Positions 1-10,200 of a stretch of DNA of 64,000 bases are shown piece by piece; the stretch's first letter is position 1; every line of letters starts with the position of its first letter. A program made the position numbers and the translations under genes. The notes under the pieces are model-generated. The model saw only the letters and a list, made by a program, of their open reading frames with translations. It did no database searches and was not told the origin of the DNA. The stretch covers positions 2,632,001-2,696,000 of the forward strand of contig NC_087082.1 of assembly GCF_026151205.1 (NCBI RefSeq). Reading direction: 5' to 3'. This DNA is from Bolinopsis microptera (taxonomy: Eukaryota; Ctenophora; Tentaculata; Lobata; Bolinopsidae).

Positions 1-575
1 TCTCTAGATCTTCTTAGATTACAGTTATTTTATTCTCTATCGTGAATGAGATTTTTGCAGACTACTATTCATCAGAAATGAAAAATTCATATAGAATCAT
101 TTATAATCTATCTGAAAGATTTTTAAAACTATTACTTGAATAAAACAGCTGGATTCTACTCCGAGATTTTTTAGTCATGACACGCACTAAATGTTATGTC
201 ATGTAGTCCCACATGGTGGAAACATAAAGTAACCAGTCAAATTTATTACCAAAGCCATTCTCTGTCTCATGATGAGAAACGAATTTCTTTGACGAATTTT
301 TGATTCAATTGAGAAGTATAAACCCTCCCCTAACAGCTGGAGGATTAATTTAAGAACGCCATTTGTCCAAGTTAACTTGGTTATAAGCCGTCAATTTAGT
401 TGAGTTTAGACGCACATTTTTCGAAGACAAAGGAGTTCTCTGAGCTAACCAATCGCTTGAGTTAAATTCTATGATTAGCGAATAGAAATTTTAAAAATAC
501 TGTCTTGGGATAGACGACAACGGTTTATTTAAGTAAAGGAATCAAGACATTTCATCATACAATCTTTTATCAATC
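1..575. other. 5' flank of the protease cluster
   Basis: AT-rich sequence with no coding signal that I can see on either strand. A weak TATA-like stretch (tttattt) lies near 524, about 50 bases before the first protease ATG. It is less convincing than the TATA boxes of the two downstream copies. Confidence 0.4.
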
Positions 576-1814
576 ATGAAGGTTTTAATCGTGTTTTGTC
601 TCGTAGTATCGGCCTTTGCTGCCGAGGATGCTCTCAGGCAACTTCTCAAATCCCCTAAAGACACTCTGAAACTTTATGGATCCTTCAAAGCTAAAGAAAA
701 CCTAAAGTTCCGAAGTAGCGAAGACGGCTTGAGATTCCGACTTTTCCGGGCAAACGCTGAATTTGTAGCATCTGCAAATGAGCAGAGCGAATCTACAGTA
801 TTCGGTCTTAACTTATTCTCCGCAATGACCTCTGACGAGAAGAAACAATACTTAGGTTTGAATATCACCGGACAAGAACGCAATCCTCCTGTTCTCGCCT
901 CCTTAGCCTCAGTACCATCCGAGAAGCTGTGGACCAACGAAGGAGCCGTCACTGAGGTCTTCAACCAAGGGCACTGCGGATCTTGCTGGACATGGGGAGC
1001 AGTAGGAGGTCTGGAGACCAGATACAAGGAGAAATCCGGCAAACTGAGGAAGTTTGCTGAACAGGAATATCTGGACTGTACCTACAGCGACTCAAAGGAT
1101 GGATGTCGTGGTGGATGGCCAGACAATGCCTACGACTACTCAAAAAAGCAGGGCGGAAGACTAGCGTCGTCTAAAGATTATGCCTACAGAGGAGAAGACA
1201 GTTCCTGCAAAGCTAGCTCCAAACGTAACTCTGCAGTGGCCTATAAAATCATGGGTCACGTAACCGTAGGTAGCACAGAGTCTGCAAATATTGAAGCCCT
1301 GAGTACCGGATCTCTCTCAGTAGCCTTCGAGGTAACTGACTACTTCCAGCAATACAAAGGAGGCATCATCAAAGACAAAACTTGCAAAGGCAGACCCAAC
1401 CACGCGGTAACTGCTGTCGGATACACCCCCATGTTTGTCCTGGTTAAGAACTCCTGGGGACCTACCTGGGGAGACCGAGGGTTCGTCAAATTCGGCCGGC
1501 ACCATACTAACTGTGGGCTCTTCTTTTACAGTAGTTATCCCCAACTGGTGGCTACCGGAACGTCTGACTCCACCCCATCAGACCCAGCAACCAGCTATAG
1601 GCCAGCAGAGGATGACAATCGTCCAGCACCAAATCCAACATGCAAGGACAACGCTCTTGATTGCACCGTGGATTACTGTAAGTGGGAAAGCATGAGAACT
1701 AAATACTGCAAGAGGACCTGCGGTTTGTGTGGTGATGATGAGGAGGGTGGTGACTGTCCCTCAGGGACAGAGAAGTGTTCGGATGGAGTCTGCCGACACC
1801 CACATATGTGCTGA
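576..1814 (+). CDS. cathepsin L-like cysteine protease with C-terminal ShKT domain (copy 1)
   Basis: A 412-residue single-exon papain-family (C1A) protease. Residues 1-16 form a signal peptide (hydrophobic, ending AFAA). Residues about 28-96 look like the I29 inhibitory propeptide, including a GLNLFSAMTSDE stretch like the GNFD region. The mature enzyme starts around residue 113. All active-site parts are present: QGHCGSCW with Gln131 and catalytic Cys137, His276 in NHAVTAVG, and Asn292 in KNSWG. After the protease fold comes a linker rich in Ser, Thr and Pro, then a six-cysteine ShKT-like module (about 356-385), then a short tail ending CSDGVCRHPHMC. The protein should be secreted as a zymogen and cleave peptides in an extracellular, digestive or lysosomal compartment (inferred from family). 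It is the most diverged of the three copies. The ATG is the first in frame and directly precedes the signal peptide. Confidence 0.93.
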   Translation: MKVLIVFCLVVSAFAAEDALRQLLKSPKDTLKLYGSFKAKENLKFRSSEDGLRFRLFRANAEFVASANEQSESTVFGLNLFSAMTSDEKKQYLGLNITGQERNPPVLASLASVPSEKLWTNEGAVTEVFNQGHCGSCWTWGAVGGLETRYKEKSGKLRKFAEQEYLDCTYSDSKDGCRGGWPDNAYDYSKKQGGRLASSKDYAYRGEDSSCKASSKRNSAVAYKIMGHVTVGSTESANIEALSTGSLSVAFEVTDYFQQYKGGIIKDKTCKGRPNHAVTAVGYTPMFVLVKNSWGPTWGDRGFVKFGRHHTNCGLFFYSSYPQLVATGTSDSTPSDPATSYRPAEDDNRPAPNPTCKDNALDCTVDYCKWESMRTKYCKRTCGLCGDDEEGGDCPSGTEKCSDGVCRHPHMC

Positions 1815-2379
1815 ATATCTTGCTAACCGTTCCGGTTATTTGATTTTAATAATTTAACGATTGATAGCGATAAAATGTGTTGTTAATTCTCGAATTCATA
1901 TTGGGCTCTATGTACATGGCATCGACAAAATGACATTTCTTGCAACTTAGGGCGTGTTCACAAATAAGTTCACCCCGATTTGGAACTCATCAGTAAAAAT
2001 ACGACAGTCACTAGGCTCATCCCCATATTGTGTGCGGAATATAATATAACGATCCATCCACAATGTTACATAATCTCAAGTCCCAACTCCCCTCTTCCCG
2101 ACAGTTGTTAAAAAGCTAAATAAAAGGCTAATTCAAAAGGTCTTTTGTTTCTTAGATAGGTGAGACAAAAGGCTAGACAAAGGTTAAATAACACAAAGCA
2201 TTATCTTTAAAGAAATATCTTGAAAGGTAGTGAGCGGGTAGGTGGAAAAAGTAACAACAGCAAATGAGGAGTAGATTAGCGCCATAAGTTTATAAAAAAG
2301 TTTAATTGCTTTTGAGGAGAAGAAACAAATTTAATTCAGACAAATTCCATTATTTGACTGGAGCCGGAGGTGCTAACAC
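1815..2379. other. intergenic, copy 1 to copy 2
   Basis: No gene seen. The stretch from about 2225 to 2310 (containing gtgagcgggtagg and gcgccataagtttataaaaaag) matches the flank of copy 3 at about 4525-4630, showing that the duplication included at least 290 bases of upstream DNA. Confidence 0.5.
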
Positions 2380-2408
2380 CATTGTTGTAAATGACATTTT
2401 CAACAATG
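2380..2408 (+). promoter_or_regulatory. conserved inverted repeat in protease copy 2 promoter
   Basis: An 8-base inverted repeat, CATTGTTG and CAACAATG, separated by 13 bases. It lies about 65 bases upstream of the TATA box. The same arms and nearly the same spacer occur before copy 3 at 4683-4711, while the DNA around them has drifted. This is consistent with a binding site for a dimeric factor, but function is inference. Confidence 0.4.
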
Positions 2409-2470
2409 GCTAAGTTGGCTAAGTGACCAGTCATTCGCTATTCCCATTCAACACCTTTGTAACCATAAAG

Positions 2471-2478
2471 TATAAATT
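2471..2478 (+). promoter_or_regulatory. TATA box of protease copy 2
   Basis: TATAAATT lies 45 bases before the ATG at 2516. With normal TATA-to-start spacing the leader would be only about 15 bases. The same box and following bases are kept before copy 3. Confidence 0.6.
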
Positions 2479-2515
2479 CAGTGGTTCGCGGTTAACGGCC
2501 ACAAACTGCATCAAC

Positions 2516-3754
2516 ATGAAGACCTTCGTCGTACTAATCTGCTTGGTGGTGACCGCACACGCCTTTAAGGAGACCTTGAAGACCATCCTGAAGTCTCCTA
2601 AGAATACTCGACAGCTTTACCAACATTTCAAAGCCAAGCAGCACTTGAAGTTTGGCAGCAGCTTAGAGGAAGGCAAGCGATTTAAAAGATTCAAAAGAAA
2701 TGCCAGATTTGTTGCACAGGCTAACGAGCATAGCACCACAACCAAGTTCGCCCTAAACTTCTTCTCAACCATGACGAGAGCTGAAAAGAGGCAGTACACA
2801 GGTCTGAATATAACCGGGCATTTTGCCAATTCGCCAAGGTTGTCATCAGGACTGCAAGCTGCAGCAACTGAAGTTATGTGGACAACCAAAGGAGCTGTAA
2901 CTAAAGTTGCAAACCAGGGAACTTGCGGATCTTGCTGGACCTACGGAGCAGTAGCAGGTCTGGAGTCCAGATACAAACATTTCTCAGGAGTGCTGAGGAA
3001 GTTCTCAGAGCAAGAGTACCTTGACTGCGTCTACGAGGGACAGAGAGATGGGTGCCAAGGGGGATGGCCTGACGACGGATACACGTACAGTGCGGATAAA
3101 AGATCCGGCCAGTTGGCTTCCTCAGCTCAATATCCCTACACAGGAACAGACGGACAATGTCAGACTACCAAAGGCAACTCTCTTATCGCATACAAGATTA
3201 CTGGATTTGAAAAGGTAGGAGGCACTGAAGCAGCTAACATCGTAGCCCTCAATACTGGATCCCTCTCCGTAGCATTCGAGGTGACGGACTACCTACAACA
3301 ATATTCCAAGGGTATCATGAAGGACACAACCTGCACTGGGTCACCTAACCATGCTGTCGCTGCTGTGGGATACACCGCTGACTACGTTCTGGTTAAGAAC
3401 TCCTGGGGTGATCAGTGGGGAGAGCAAGGTTTCATCAGGTTCGCTAGAAACCATGGAAATTGCGGGCTATTCGAGTACAGCTCCTATCCTAAACTTGCAG
3501 GAACAGGAACAACTGATACCAGCACTTCTGATCCAGCTGCTAGCTACACCCCGAACGATGACTCCAGCTCCGACGACTCTGCCTGTGTGGACGAAGCAAT
3601 TGATTGCGAGAGCTGGATGTGCAGCATCTCGGGCTACGAAGATGTAATGAAGGAGTGGTGTCAAAAGACATGCAACCATTGCTCCAGTGGGACTTGTGCT
3701 ACCGGCACGGTGAAATGCAGTGATGGAGTTTGCAGACACGAGCATATGTGCTAG
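2516..3754 (+). CDS. cathepsin L-like cysteine protease with C-terminal ShKT domain (copy 2)
   Basis: A 412-residue, single-exon C1A protease of the same length and plan as copy 1. A longer frame opens at 2423, but the ATG at 2516 is preferred because it begins the signal peptide (MKTFVVLICLVVTAHA) and lies downstream of the TATA box. The I29-type propeptide spans about 22-100. Catalytic residues are intact: Gln134, Cys140 in TCGSCW, His279, Asn295 in KNSWG. A Ser/Thr/Asp linker leads to a ShKT-like domain with six cysteines at 357, 364, 369, 382, 386 and 389. A final module carries four more cysteines (394, 401, 406, 412) and ends CSDGVCRHEHMC. Predicted to be a secreted, active protease. 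The ShKT fold may bind a partner, substrate or matrix, but that role is inferred from the domain only. It is very close to copy 3 in its 3' half. Confidence 0.94.
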   Translation: MKTFVVLICLVVTAHAFKETLKTILKSPKNTRQLYQHFKAKQHLKFGSSLEEGKRFKRFKRNARFVAQANEHSTTTKFALNFFSTMTRAEKRQYTGLNITGHFANSPRLSSGLQAAATEVMWTTKGAVTKVANQGTCGSCWTYGAVAGLESRYKHFSGVLRKFSEQEYLDCVYEGQRDGCQGGWPDDGYTYSADKRSGQLASSAQYPYTGTDGQCQTTKGNSLIAYKITGFEKVGGTEAANIVALNTGSLSVAFEVTDYLQQYSKGIMKDTTCTGSPNHAVAAVGYTADYVLVKNSWGDQWGEQGFIRFARNHGNCGLFEYSSYPKLAGTGTTDTSTSDPAASYTPNDDSSSDDSACVDEAIDCESWMCSISGYEDVMKEWCQKTCNHCSSGTCATGTVKCSDGVCRHEHMC

Positions 3755-4682
3755 TTAGTTGAGGAGAGGCGTGTTTGAATTACATTTTGTTTCATTTAGA
3801 AAATGTATCATAAGTTTTTGTTTTTTTTGTACTTCAGTGTCGTGCTTAATTAAATCTGTGAGTGTAAAATTTTCTGTAGTGTAGGATTCAAACTCGCATT
3901 AAACTGGAATTTGAAAACTTGTTCAGGTGATTTTAAAGGATAAGCAGGTAAAATTTCTAAAAGTTTTTCAAAATTGTCCCACTTTCAAACAAAGATTTGC
4001 ATCAAGCATGCAGTGAATGAATGAAAAAAGCGAGCGACCGATTTCATTCTCGGTATCATTTTCCATTTGAGAACGGTAAATAAAATTGATATGATTTCCT
4101 TTAGTTTGGGAAAGGCCAAGGGGGACAATGGCAACGATCCACTTAACAGAATTAGCGTTTATTCCTGAATAGTGAATACATGCGTATCACGGGGATCCGT
4201 CGTAAAACAGGGGTTCCAAAAACCCACTTTGCGATGCTCATTGCTCCTTACCCCGGAGAGTAAAATTGTGCACATTTTGTTGAAAATCTCCATATAACTA
4301 TTATATATTCCTGTTACCTTTATTAGCCATGAATTGGGGTATTTTTAACTGAGAATCAACGTCCCGGACGGCTTCTAGTGAGTCTAAATAAAAAATAAAA
4401 TAAAATAAGAGTAAAGGGGTATAATAGTAAGTGGGTATAAAAGTCAATGGTAGTGCTTGCCAGCATTGTGATAGATAAACAAAGGCTTCAATGAAGGTTT
4501 ACTAACAAGAAGGTTTATCGATAAAGGTAGTGAGTGGATAGATGGGAAAGTAACAACAACAATTAATGACCATGAAAGAAGTTTGAAAGGACATGTAGAT
4601 TAGGTGATTAGCGCCGTAAGTTTATAAAAAAGTGCTTTGTTTTTTGGAGAACGAACAGACTGGTTGAGCTAACAGCAATCAG
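3755..4682. other. intergenic, copy 2 to copy 3
   Basis: No gene seen. It holds AT-rich DNA and, from about 4525, sequence homologous to the upstream flank of copy 2. The 3' flanks of copies 2 and 3 (3755-3900 and 6049-6180) are also similar, so gene and both flanks were duplicated as one unit. Confidence 0.5.
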
Positions 4683-4711
4683 CATTGTTGTAAATGACAT
4701 TTCCAACAATG
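4683..4711 (+). promoter_or_regulatory. conserved inverted repeat in protease copy 3 promoter
   Basis: The CATTGTTG and CAACAATG arms repeat those at 2380-2408, with the same 13-base spacing. Its retention beside a gene whose catalytic site is destroyed suggests that expression of copy 3 may be maintained. Confidence 0.4.
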
Positions 4712-4775
4712 GCTCAGTTAGTGGCCAATTATTTGCTATTATCATTCACTACCATTGTAGTTTCTACCCATAGAG

Positions 4776-4783
4776 TATAAATT
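4776..4783 (+). promoter_or_regulatory. TATA box of protease copy 3
   Basis: TATAAATT lies 43 bases before the ATG at 4819, in the same context as copy 2 (followed by cagtggttcg). Confidence 0.6.
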
Positions 4784-4818
4784 CAGTGGTTCGGTTAACA
4801 GCCACAAACTGCATCAAA

Positions 4819-5988
4819 ATGAAGACCTTCGTCGTACTACTCTGCTTGGTGGTGACCGCACACGCCTTGAAGGAGACCTTGAAGACCATCCTGAAGTCTC
4901 CTAAGAATACTCGGCAGCTTTACAAACGTTTCAAAGCCAAGGAGCACTTAAAGTTTGGCAGCAGATTAGAGGACCGCAAGCGATTTATACAGTTCAAAAG
5001 AAATGCCAGATTTGTGGTACAGGCTAACGAGCATAGCAGCACAACCAAGTTCGCCATAAACTTCTTCTCGACCATGACGAGAGCTGAAAGGAGGCAGTAC
5101 ATCGGTCCGAATATAACCGGGCATTTTGCCAACTCGCCAAGGTTGTCATCAGGACTGCAAGCTGCAGCAACCGAAGTTATGTGGACAACCAAAGGAGCTG
5201 TAACTGAAGTTGCAAACCAGGGAAGTTGCAGTTCTTCCTGGACCTACGGAGCAGTAGCAGGTCTGGAGTCCAGATACAAACATTTCTCAGGAGTGCTGAG
5301 GAAGTTATCAGAGCAAGAGTACCTTGACTGCGTCTACGAGGGACAGAGAGATGGGTGCCAAGGGGGATGGCCTGACGACGGATACACGTACAGTGCGGAT
5401 AAAAGATCCGGCCAGTTGGCTTCCTCAGCTCAATATCCCTACACAGGAACAGACGGACAGTGTCAGACTACCAAAGGCAACTCTCTTATCGCATACAAGA
5501 TTACTGGATTTGAAAAGGTCGGAGGCACTGAAGCAGATAACATCATAGCCCTCAATACTGGATCCCTCTCCGTAGCCTTCGAGGTGACGAACACAGTACA
5601 ACAATATTCCAAGGGTATCATGAAGGACACAACCTGCACTGGGTCACCTAACCATGCTGTCGCTGCTGTGGGATACACCGCTGACTACGTTCTGGTTAAG
5701 AACTCCTGGGGTGATCAGTGGGGAGAGCAAGGTTTCATCAGGTTCGCTAGAAACCATGGAAATTGCGGGCTATTCGAGTACAGCTCCTATCCTAAACTTG
5801 CAGGAACAGGAACAACTGATACCAGCACTTCTGATCCAGCTGCTAGCTACACCCCGAACGATGACTCCAGCTCCGAAGACTGTTTGGACGTAGCAAATGA
5901 CTGTAAGAAATGGATGTGCATCGTCTCGGCTTACACAGATTTAATAAAGAAGTACTGTCAAAAGACATGCAACCATTGCTCTAGTTGA
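4819..5988 (+). CDS. cysteine-protease homologue lacking the catalytic cysteine (copy 3)
   Basis: A 389-residue paralogue of copy 2 with an open frame, signal peptide (MKTFVVLLCLVVTAHA), propeptide and full peptidase fold. The active-site loop reads QGSCSSSW rather than QGTCGSCW: Gly138 and the nucleophile Cys140 are both serine, while the structural Cys137, His279 and Asn295 remain. It is therefore probably proteolytically dead or nearly so. The ShKT-like domain keeps six cysteines. The protein stops right after it: compared with copy 2, six bases are missing and the next Cys codon is TGA. The old tail (ending CSDGVCRHDHMC, then TAG at 6042-6044) is still readable in frame downstream. Everything else is intact, so this looks like a repurposed pseudoenzyme (decoy inhibitor or binding protein) rather than a decayed gene. 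It could also be a very young pseudogene. Confidence 0.9.
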   Translation: MKTFVVLLCLVVTAHALKETLKTILKSPKNTRQLYKRFKAKEHLKFGSRLEDRKRFIQFKRNARFVVQANEHSSTTKFAINFFSTMTRAERRQYIGPNITGHFANSPRLSSGLQAAATEVMWTTKGAVTEVANQGSCSSSWTYGAVAGLESRYKHFSGVLRKLSEQEYLDCVYEGQRDGCQGGWPDDGYTYSADKRSGQLASSAQYPYTGTDGQCQTTKGNSLIAYKITGFEKVGGTEADNIIALNTGSLSVAFEVTNTVQQYSKGIMKDTTCTGSPNHAVAAVGYTADYVLVKNSWGDQWGEQGFIRFARNHGNCGLFEYSSYPKLAGTGTTDTSTSDPAASYTPNDDSSSEDCLDVANDCKKWMCIVSAYTDLIKKYCQKTCNHCSS

Positions 5989-6510
5989 GCTACTGGCACG
6001 GTGAGATGCAGTGATGGAGTTTGCAGACACGACCACATGTGTTAGTTAGTGGAGGAGAGGTGTGTTTGAATTACATTTTGTTTCATTTTGAAAATTTAAG
6101 TTGTTGTCTTTTTTGTACTTCAGTTTCGTAGTTAATTAAATCATAGGTATTCTGTAGCACAGGATTCGAACTGGGATGATACTGGAATTTTAAAACTTTT
6201 TAACAAACTTTATGACAATAACTTGGAGCATCGACAATTTTTAGTCTGTAATTTTTCACGTGGAAACTTCCAAATACTGAAAACTCTGAGTACTGATTAT
6301 TATTTGTTTGGTAACCATGTATTCAGTAGATATTCAATCCTGATTCCTGATTCTCACAAAACAAAAGTACAACTTGATCAAAATCTATTTATTTAATATC
6401 AATGATGGCCCCTAAAAGTTTTCTTTTGAGATTATATTACAACCAAAATATTTAAAATTAAGCCTTACAAATATGTGTCACCAGAAATTAAAATTAAAAA
6501 GAGATTTTAC

Positions 6511-7261
6511 CTGTAAAGCCTCAAGATCCCCATTTTCAATGGCGAGGGATATCGCCTTGCTAGAGTCCGGAATCGGCAAAGTTTCCGACAATAACGCCAT
6601 CAACTCTCGTTTCTCCTTGGACTCAGTTGACCTGATCACCTATAAACATTTGGAATGATTATGAACAGTTGGCATGATTACCTGTAAACAGTTAACCACG
6701 ATATAAATAGTTAATTACGCTATAAACAATTGCTCTTGCGATCTATAAACAGTTGGGTTAATTAGATGATAGAAATTGATTCGGGGTTATAATCAAAATT
6801 GATGTAATATATACATATCATAATTGTTTCGGGCTTGAGCTGAGCACAGAATGGATCGTAATTTGTATCGAATAAATTAAACTAAGAGGAGGAATATTCC
6901 AACAAATGCAACAAAAAACTGTAGGTTTTCATCGAACCAACTGTGTCATACCTACTGTTGGAGTTAAGATACGTTAAAAAATTGTTTAATACTTAAGAAC
7001 CGAAAATCTGTCTTGTACTGAAAGAAAGCCGATCAACAACGAATTATGTTTTGTTAAACGTACGAACAACTCAATAAGGCAACCTACTGCCCACATGTCA
7101 GGATAGCAGCTTAATCAGCAAACATTATCACCAAACATAAAACATAATCATTGTGGGAACCAGAAAGGACCCGGGCACCCGACCACTGACAATAACCAAC
7201 TGAGATGACCGCACAAAAGTGCAGATGAGTGGCTCTTTGGTTCACAAAACAGAGCTAAGAC

Positions 7262-7299
<38 letters not shown>

Positions 7300-10200
7300 A
7301 ATGCAGATAGTCAATCGTGTAAATTGTTGGGTATATTACCGGGCACACACCATGCTTGCAGTTGCCGCTCAGTCATTCTAAATTTTATTGCACTTCATTT
7401 CCTTTAGCTTACAATATGAGTTACGTGACCAATTTTACGAGTTGTACTTGGATTATGCTAAAATTAAGAAGCATAAGAGAGAACAGGTGGGAGAAGGAGA
7501 TGTTTTATATTGCTACCCTCCTTCCAGTGCTATTCCATATTAACATTAAACAATCGTAGCCGGATACACAAATGTGAGAGAAGATAGGGAGTCCGGAGTA
7601 GTAAACAGAGGAAGTAGTTACAAACAGTTCCACGAACAATATATACATGTTTACCTGAAAATAAAACATTTCAGAACTGAGAGCAATCTACTCAGATATG
7701 ATAAACTTATACATTCAGGAGTGTGGTAATGTTTTCAAGCTTGTTGACAACGTCCAGTATTTGTGGACCACACACAACTGCATAACTGCAGGTTTGAAAC
7801 TCCGTGATCTGTAATAAATAACGCCTATTTCACTGCAGGAGATTAAGCAAACCATGGCTAATACTTACTAAAACTACTTAGGGATTGGTTTTACCACATT
7901 TCTTACCCAGAGGTCATTTGATCGTGGCACCATTCGGCCAAGTAAAGGAAGTTATTAACTCCCTTTACTTGGCCAAATGGTGCCACGAAATGACCTCTGA
8001 GTAAGAAATGTGGTAAAACCAATCCCTAACTAGTTTTAGTAAGTTTTAGCTTGGTCTCCAGTGAAAGAGGCGTGTTGGTCTCCAGTGAAAGAGGCGTGTT
8101 TCATTGCAGATGGAGTAGTGAGTAAAATGATTAACTGAACTAAACAGAGGAGATTTAGGAGTGATTAACAAAGAAAATGACAGGACAATATCTTTGATAG
8201 CTCATTAATCTACATGCCACTATTTGACTATTTCGTGAAGACTTAAAATCCGTTATAAAGTATAACTGTAGTACACTGTGTTGTGCTCACACCTCATCAA
8301 TCTACCTATCTGTTCATTAGAGTATTAGGACGGACCTTTACAATGATATTGTGATTTGATTGCTATTTGCTACATAATATAACGCAGGGTTACATCGCCC
8401 ACACTCAGCACAAACGAGATTGGTGGCACGAAAAAGGTGCTTGAATTAGTGCCAATTTAAGATAAGGATAGTCGATGGTCCTATAAGTCCCCCTCTGTAA
8501 GCTACTATACAGTATACACATAGCTATGGTGTAGAAATTGCAGCAAGCTTTTTCAAACACCCGCCCCCTATGCTGCTAACGTAATCTGTAACAAATGTGT
8601 CGTTCACTTTAAAATTAAGATCAGGGAAGGGTATAAAAAGTGAACCTAATCCGATATTTGAAAGTATGAATTATTTTAAAACAACAAGTTGCAACAAATA
8701 ATCAAGATAACTCTCATCCCATTTTTTCGAAACAATAGATTTTCAGATTGCACTATGAAAGTATATACTATATATATATATATTTCGTAATGATGCGTGA
8801 TGACAACCATAACCAAGCTAAGCTGATTAAAATTTAAACGTATCGACATCGACAATTAGTCAACCTAAACCTAAACATGAAGCTTACATTCATAATTGAA
8901 ATGTTAATTGTGAGAGTTGAGCCAATTATTACAAATTAAAATATTAGATCACATCATAATCTTGACACAATCTTAAACTAGCCGTAGCACAAATAGCAAT
9001 GCTGCTTGGAGTTGACTTGATATGTACGATCTTCATTGAAGTAGTCAGTAAAACAAGGACATGATACTATGTGTGGGGACTACGGACCCCATCATAACCC
9101 ATTTCAAATTTGCCGCCTGGTTACATAGCACTGAAATACAATATAATTCAATATACAAATTCAAAGCAATGTAATCATAGTACACACCAGCCCAGACGCT
9201 CAACATTTTATGTTATGTTATGTGGATAGGAAAGTCGGGTTGAGTTGAGTAGACTGAGACATGAGGATTGGGAGATGCTCGGCAAAGTAGTAACACAAGG
9301 AGGTTGTGTATCATATTGATTACTCAAAGTGAGATTTTGGGATATCTATTCGCACAACGCCAGGTGGGAAAAAATTGTTGTTTCTGGATCGTTGAAAATC
9401 ATTTGACTTACGAAATGAGATGAAAAGAAGAAATTTATTGCTTATTGTTTTTGATTGATTACCAATTCAAGCTTATCTTTTGATAAAGGTTTATAATAAC
9501 TAATTCATAACTTTTCAAAAATTCTTGATCCAATGTATCAATCTATTATTCCACTCTTGTTAAGTTTTAAAAATTTAATTAAAATAACGCTATTTTAAAA
9601 TGAAATGGACACCCATTTCGATCACTAAAAATGGTTAAAAAAGCACCATCATATGATTACTAGTACCTCAAATCATCTGAAACTAAATTACGAGATTAAA
9701 CTTGTTTAGTGACTTCCACCTTCTAAACCCATGACGAAATAACGGTATTAATCTGAATAACTAGCTTAAAGAAATGATAATTACATGGCACATCCAACAA
9801 GTTCTATTATCAAGAGAATCCCGCCCTTTTATCTTTCAAATATATATTGACTACCGCGTGACAGCTAACTAAATTAAATCTCAATTCCCAGACCTGGTCA
9901 CTTCCCATGAACAGTTGTTAGTGATAGATTGACCGGGCTAATAAAATTCGCGTGAATCCATGTAAGATTTAAGCAGGCATAATTATGCTTTTATGAATGC
10001 TAATGATAACCACGCTATTATTTAGGCTAATGTTAATATCAAGTCGGGTCTAACCAATGATTCATCCTAATTTTGTCGGACTGATCGATAAATTTACAAT
10101 TGCAAGTCTTGTAGCATTATTGAGCTATGCATGAGTTAATCTCGGTTAGTGGGAGGTGTCTGGGCGGATCAGCACCTGACAATCGAAGACAGCCGGGCTA

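Noticed and set aside
6160-6185. GTTCGAATCC-like tRNA T-arm on the minus strand
   Set aside because: The stem does not pair, and no anticodon arm or acceptor stem can be built around it. The homologous spot after protease copy 2 has changed freely.
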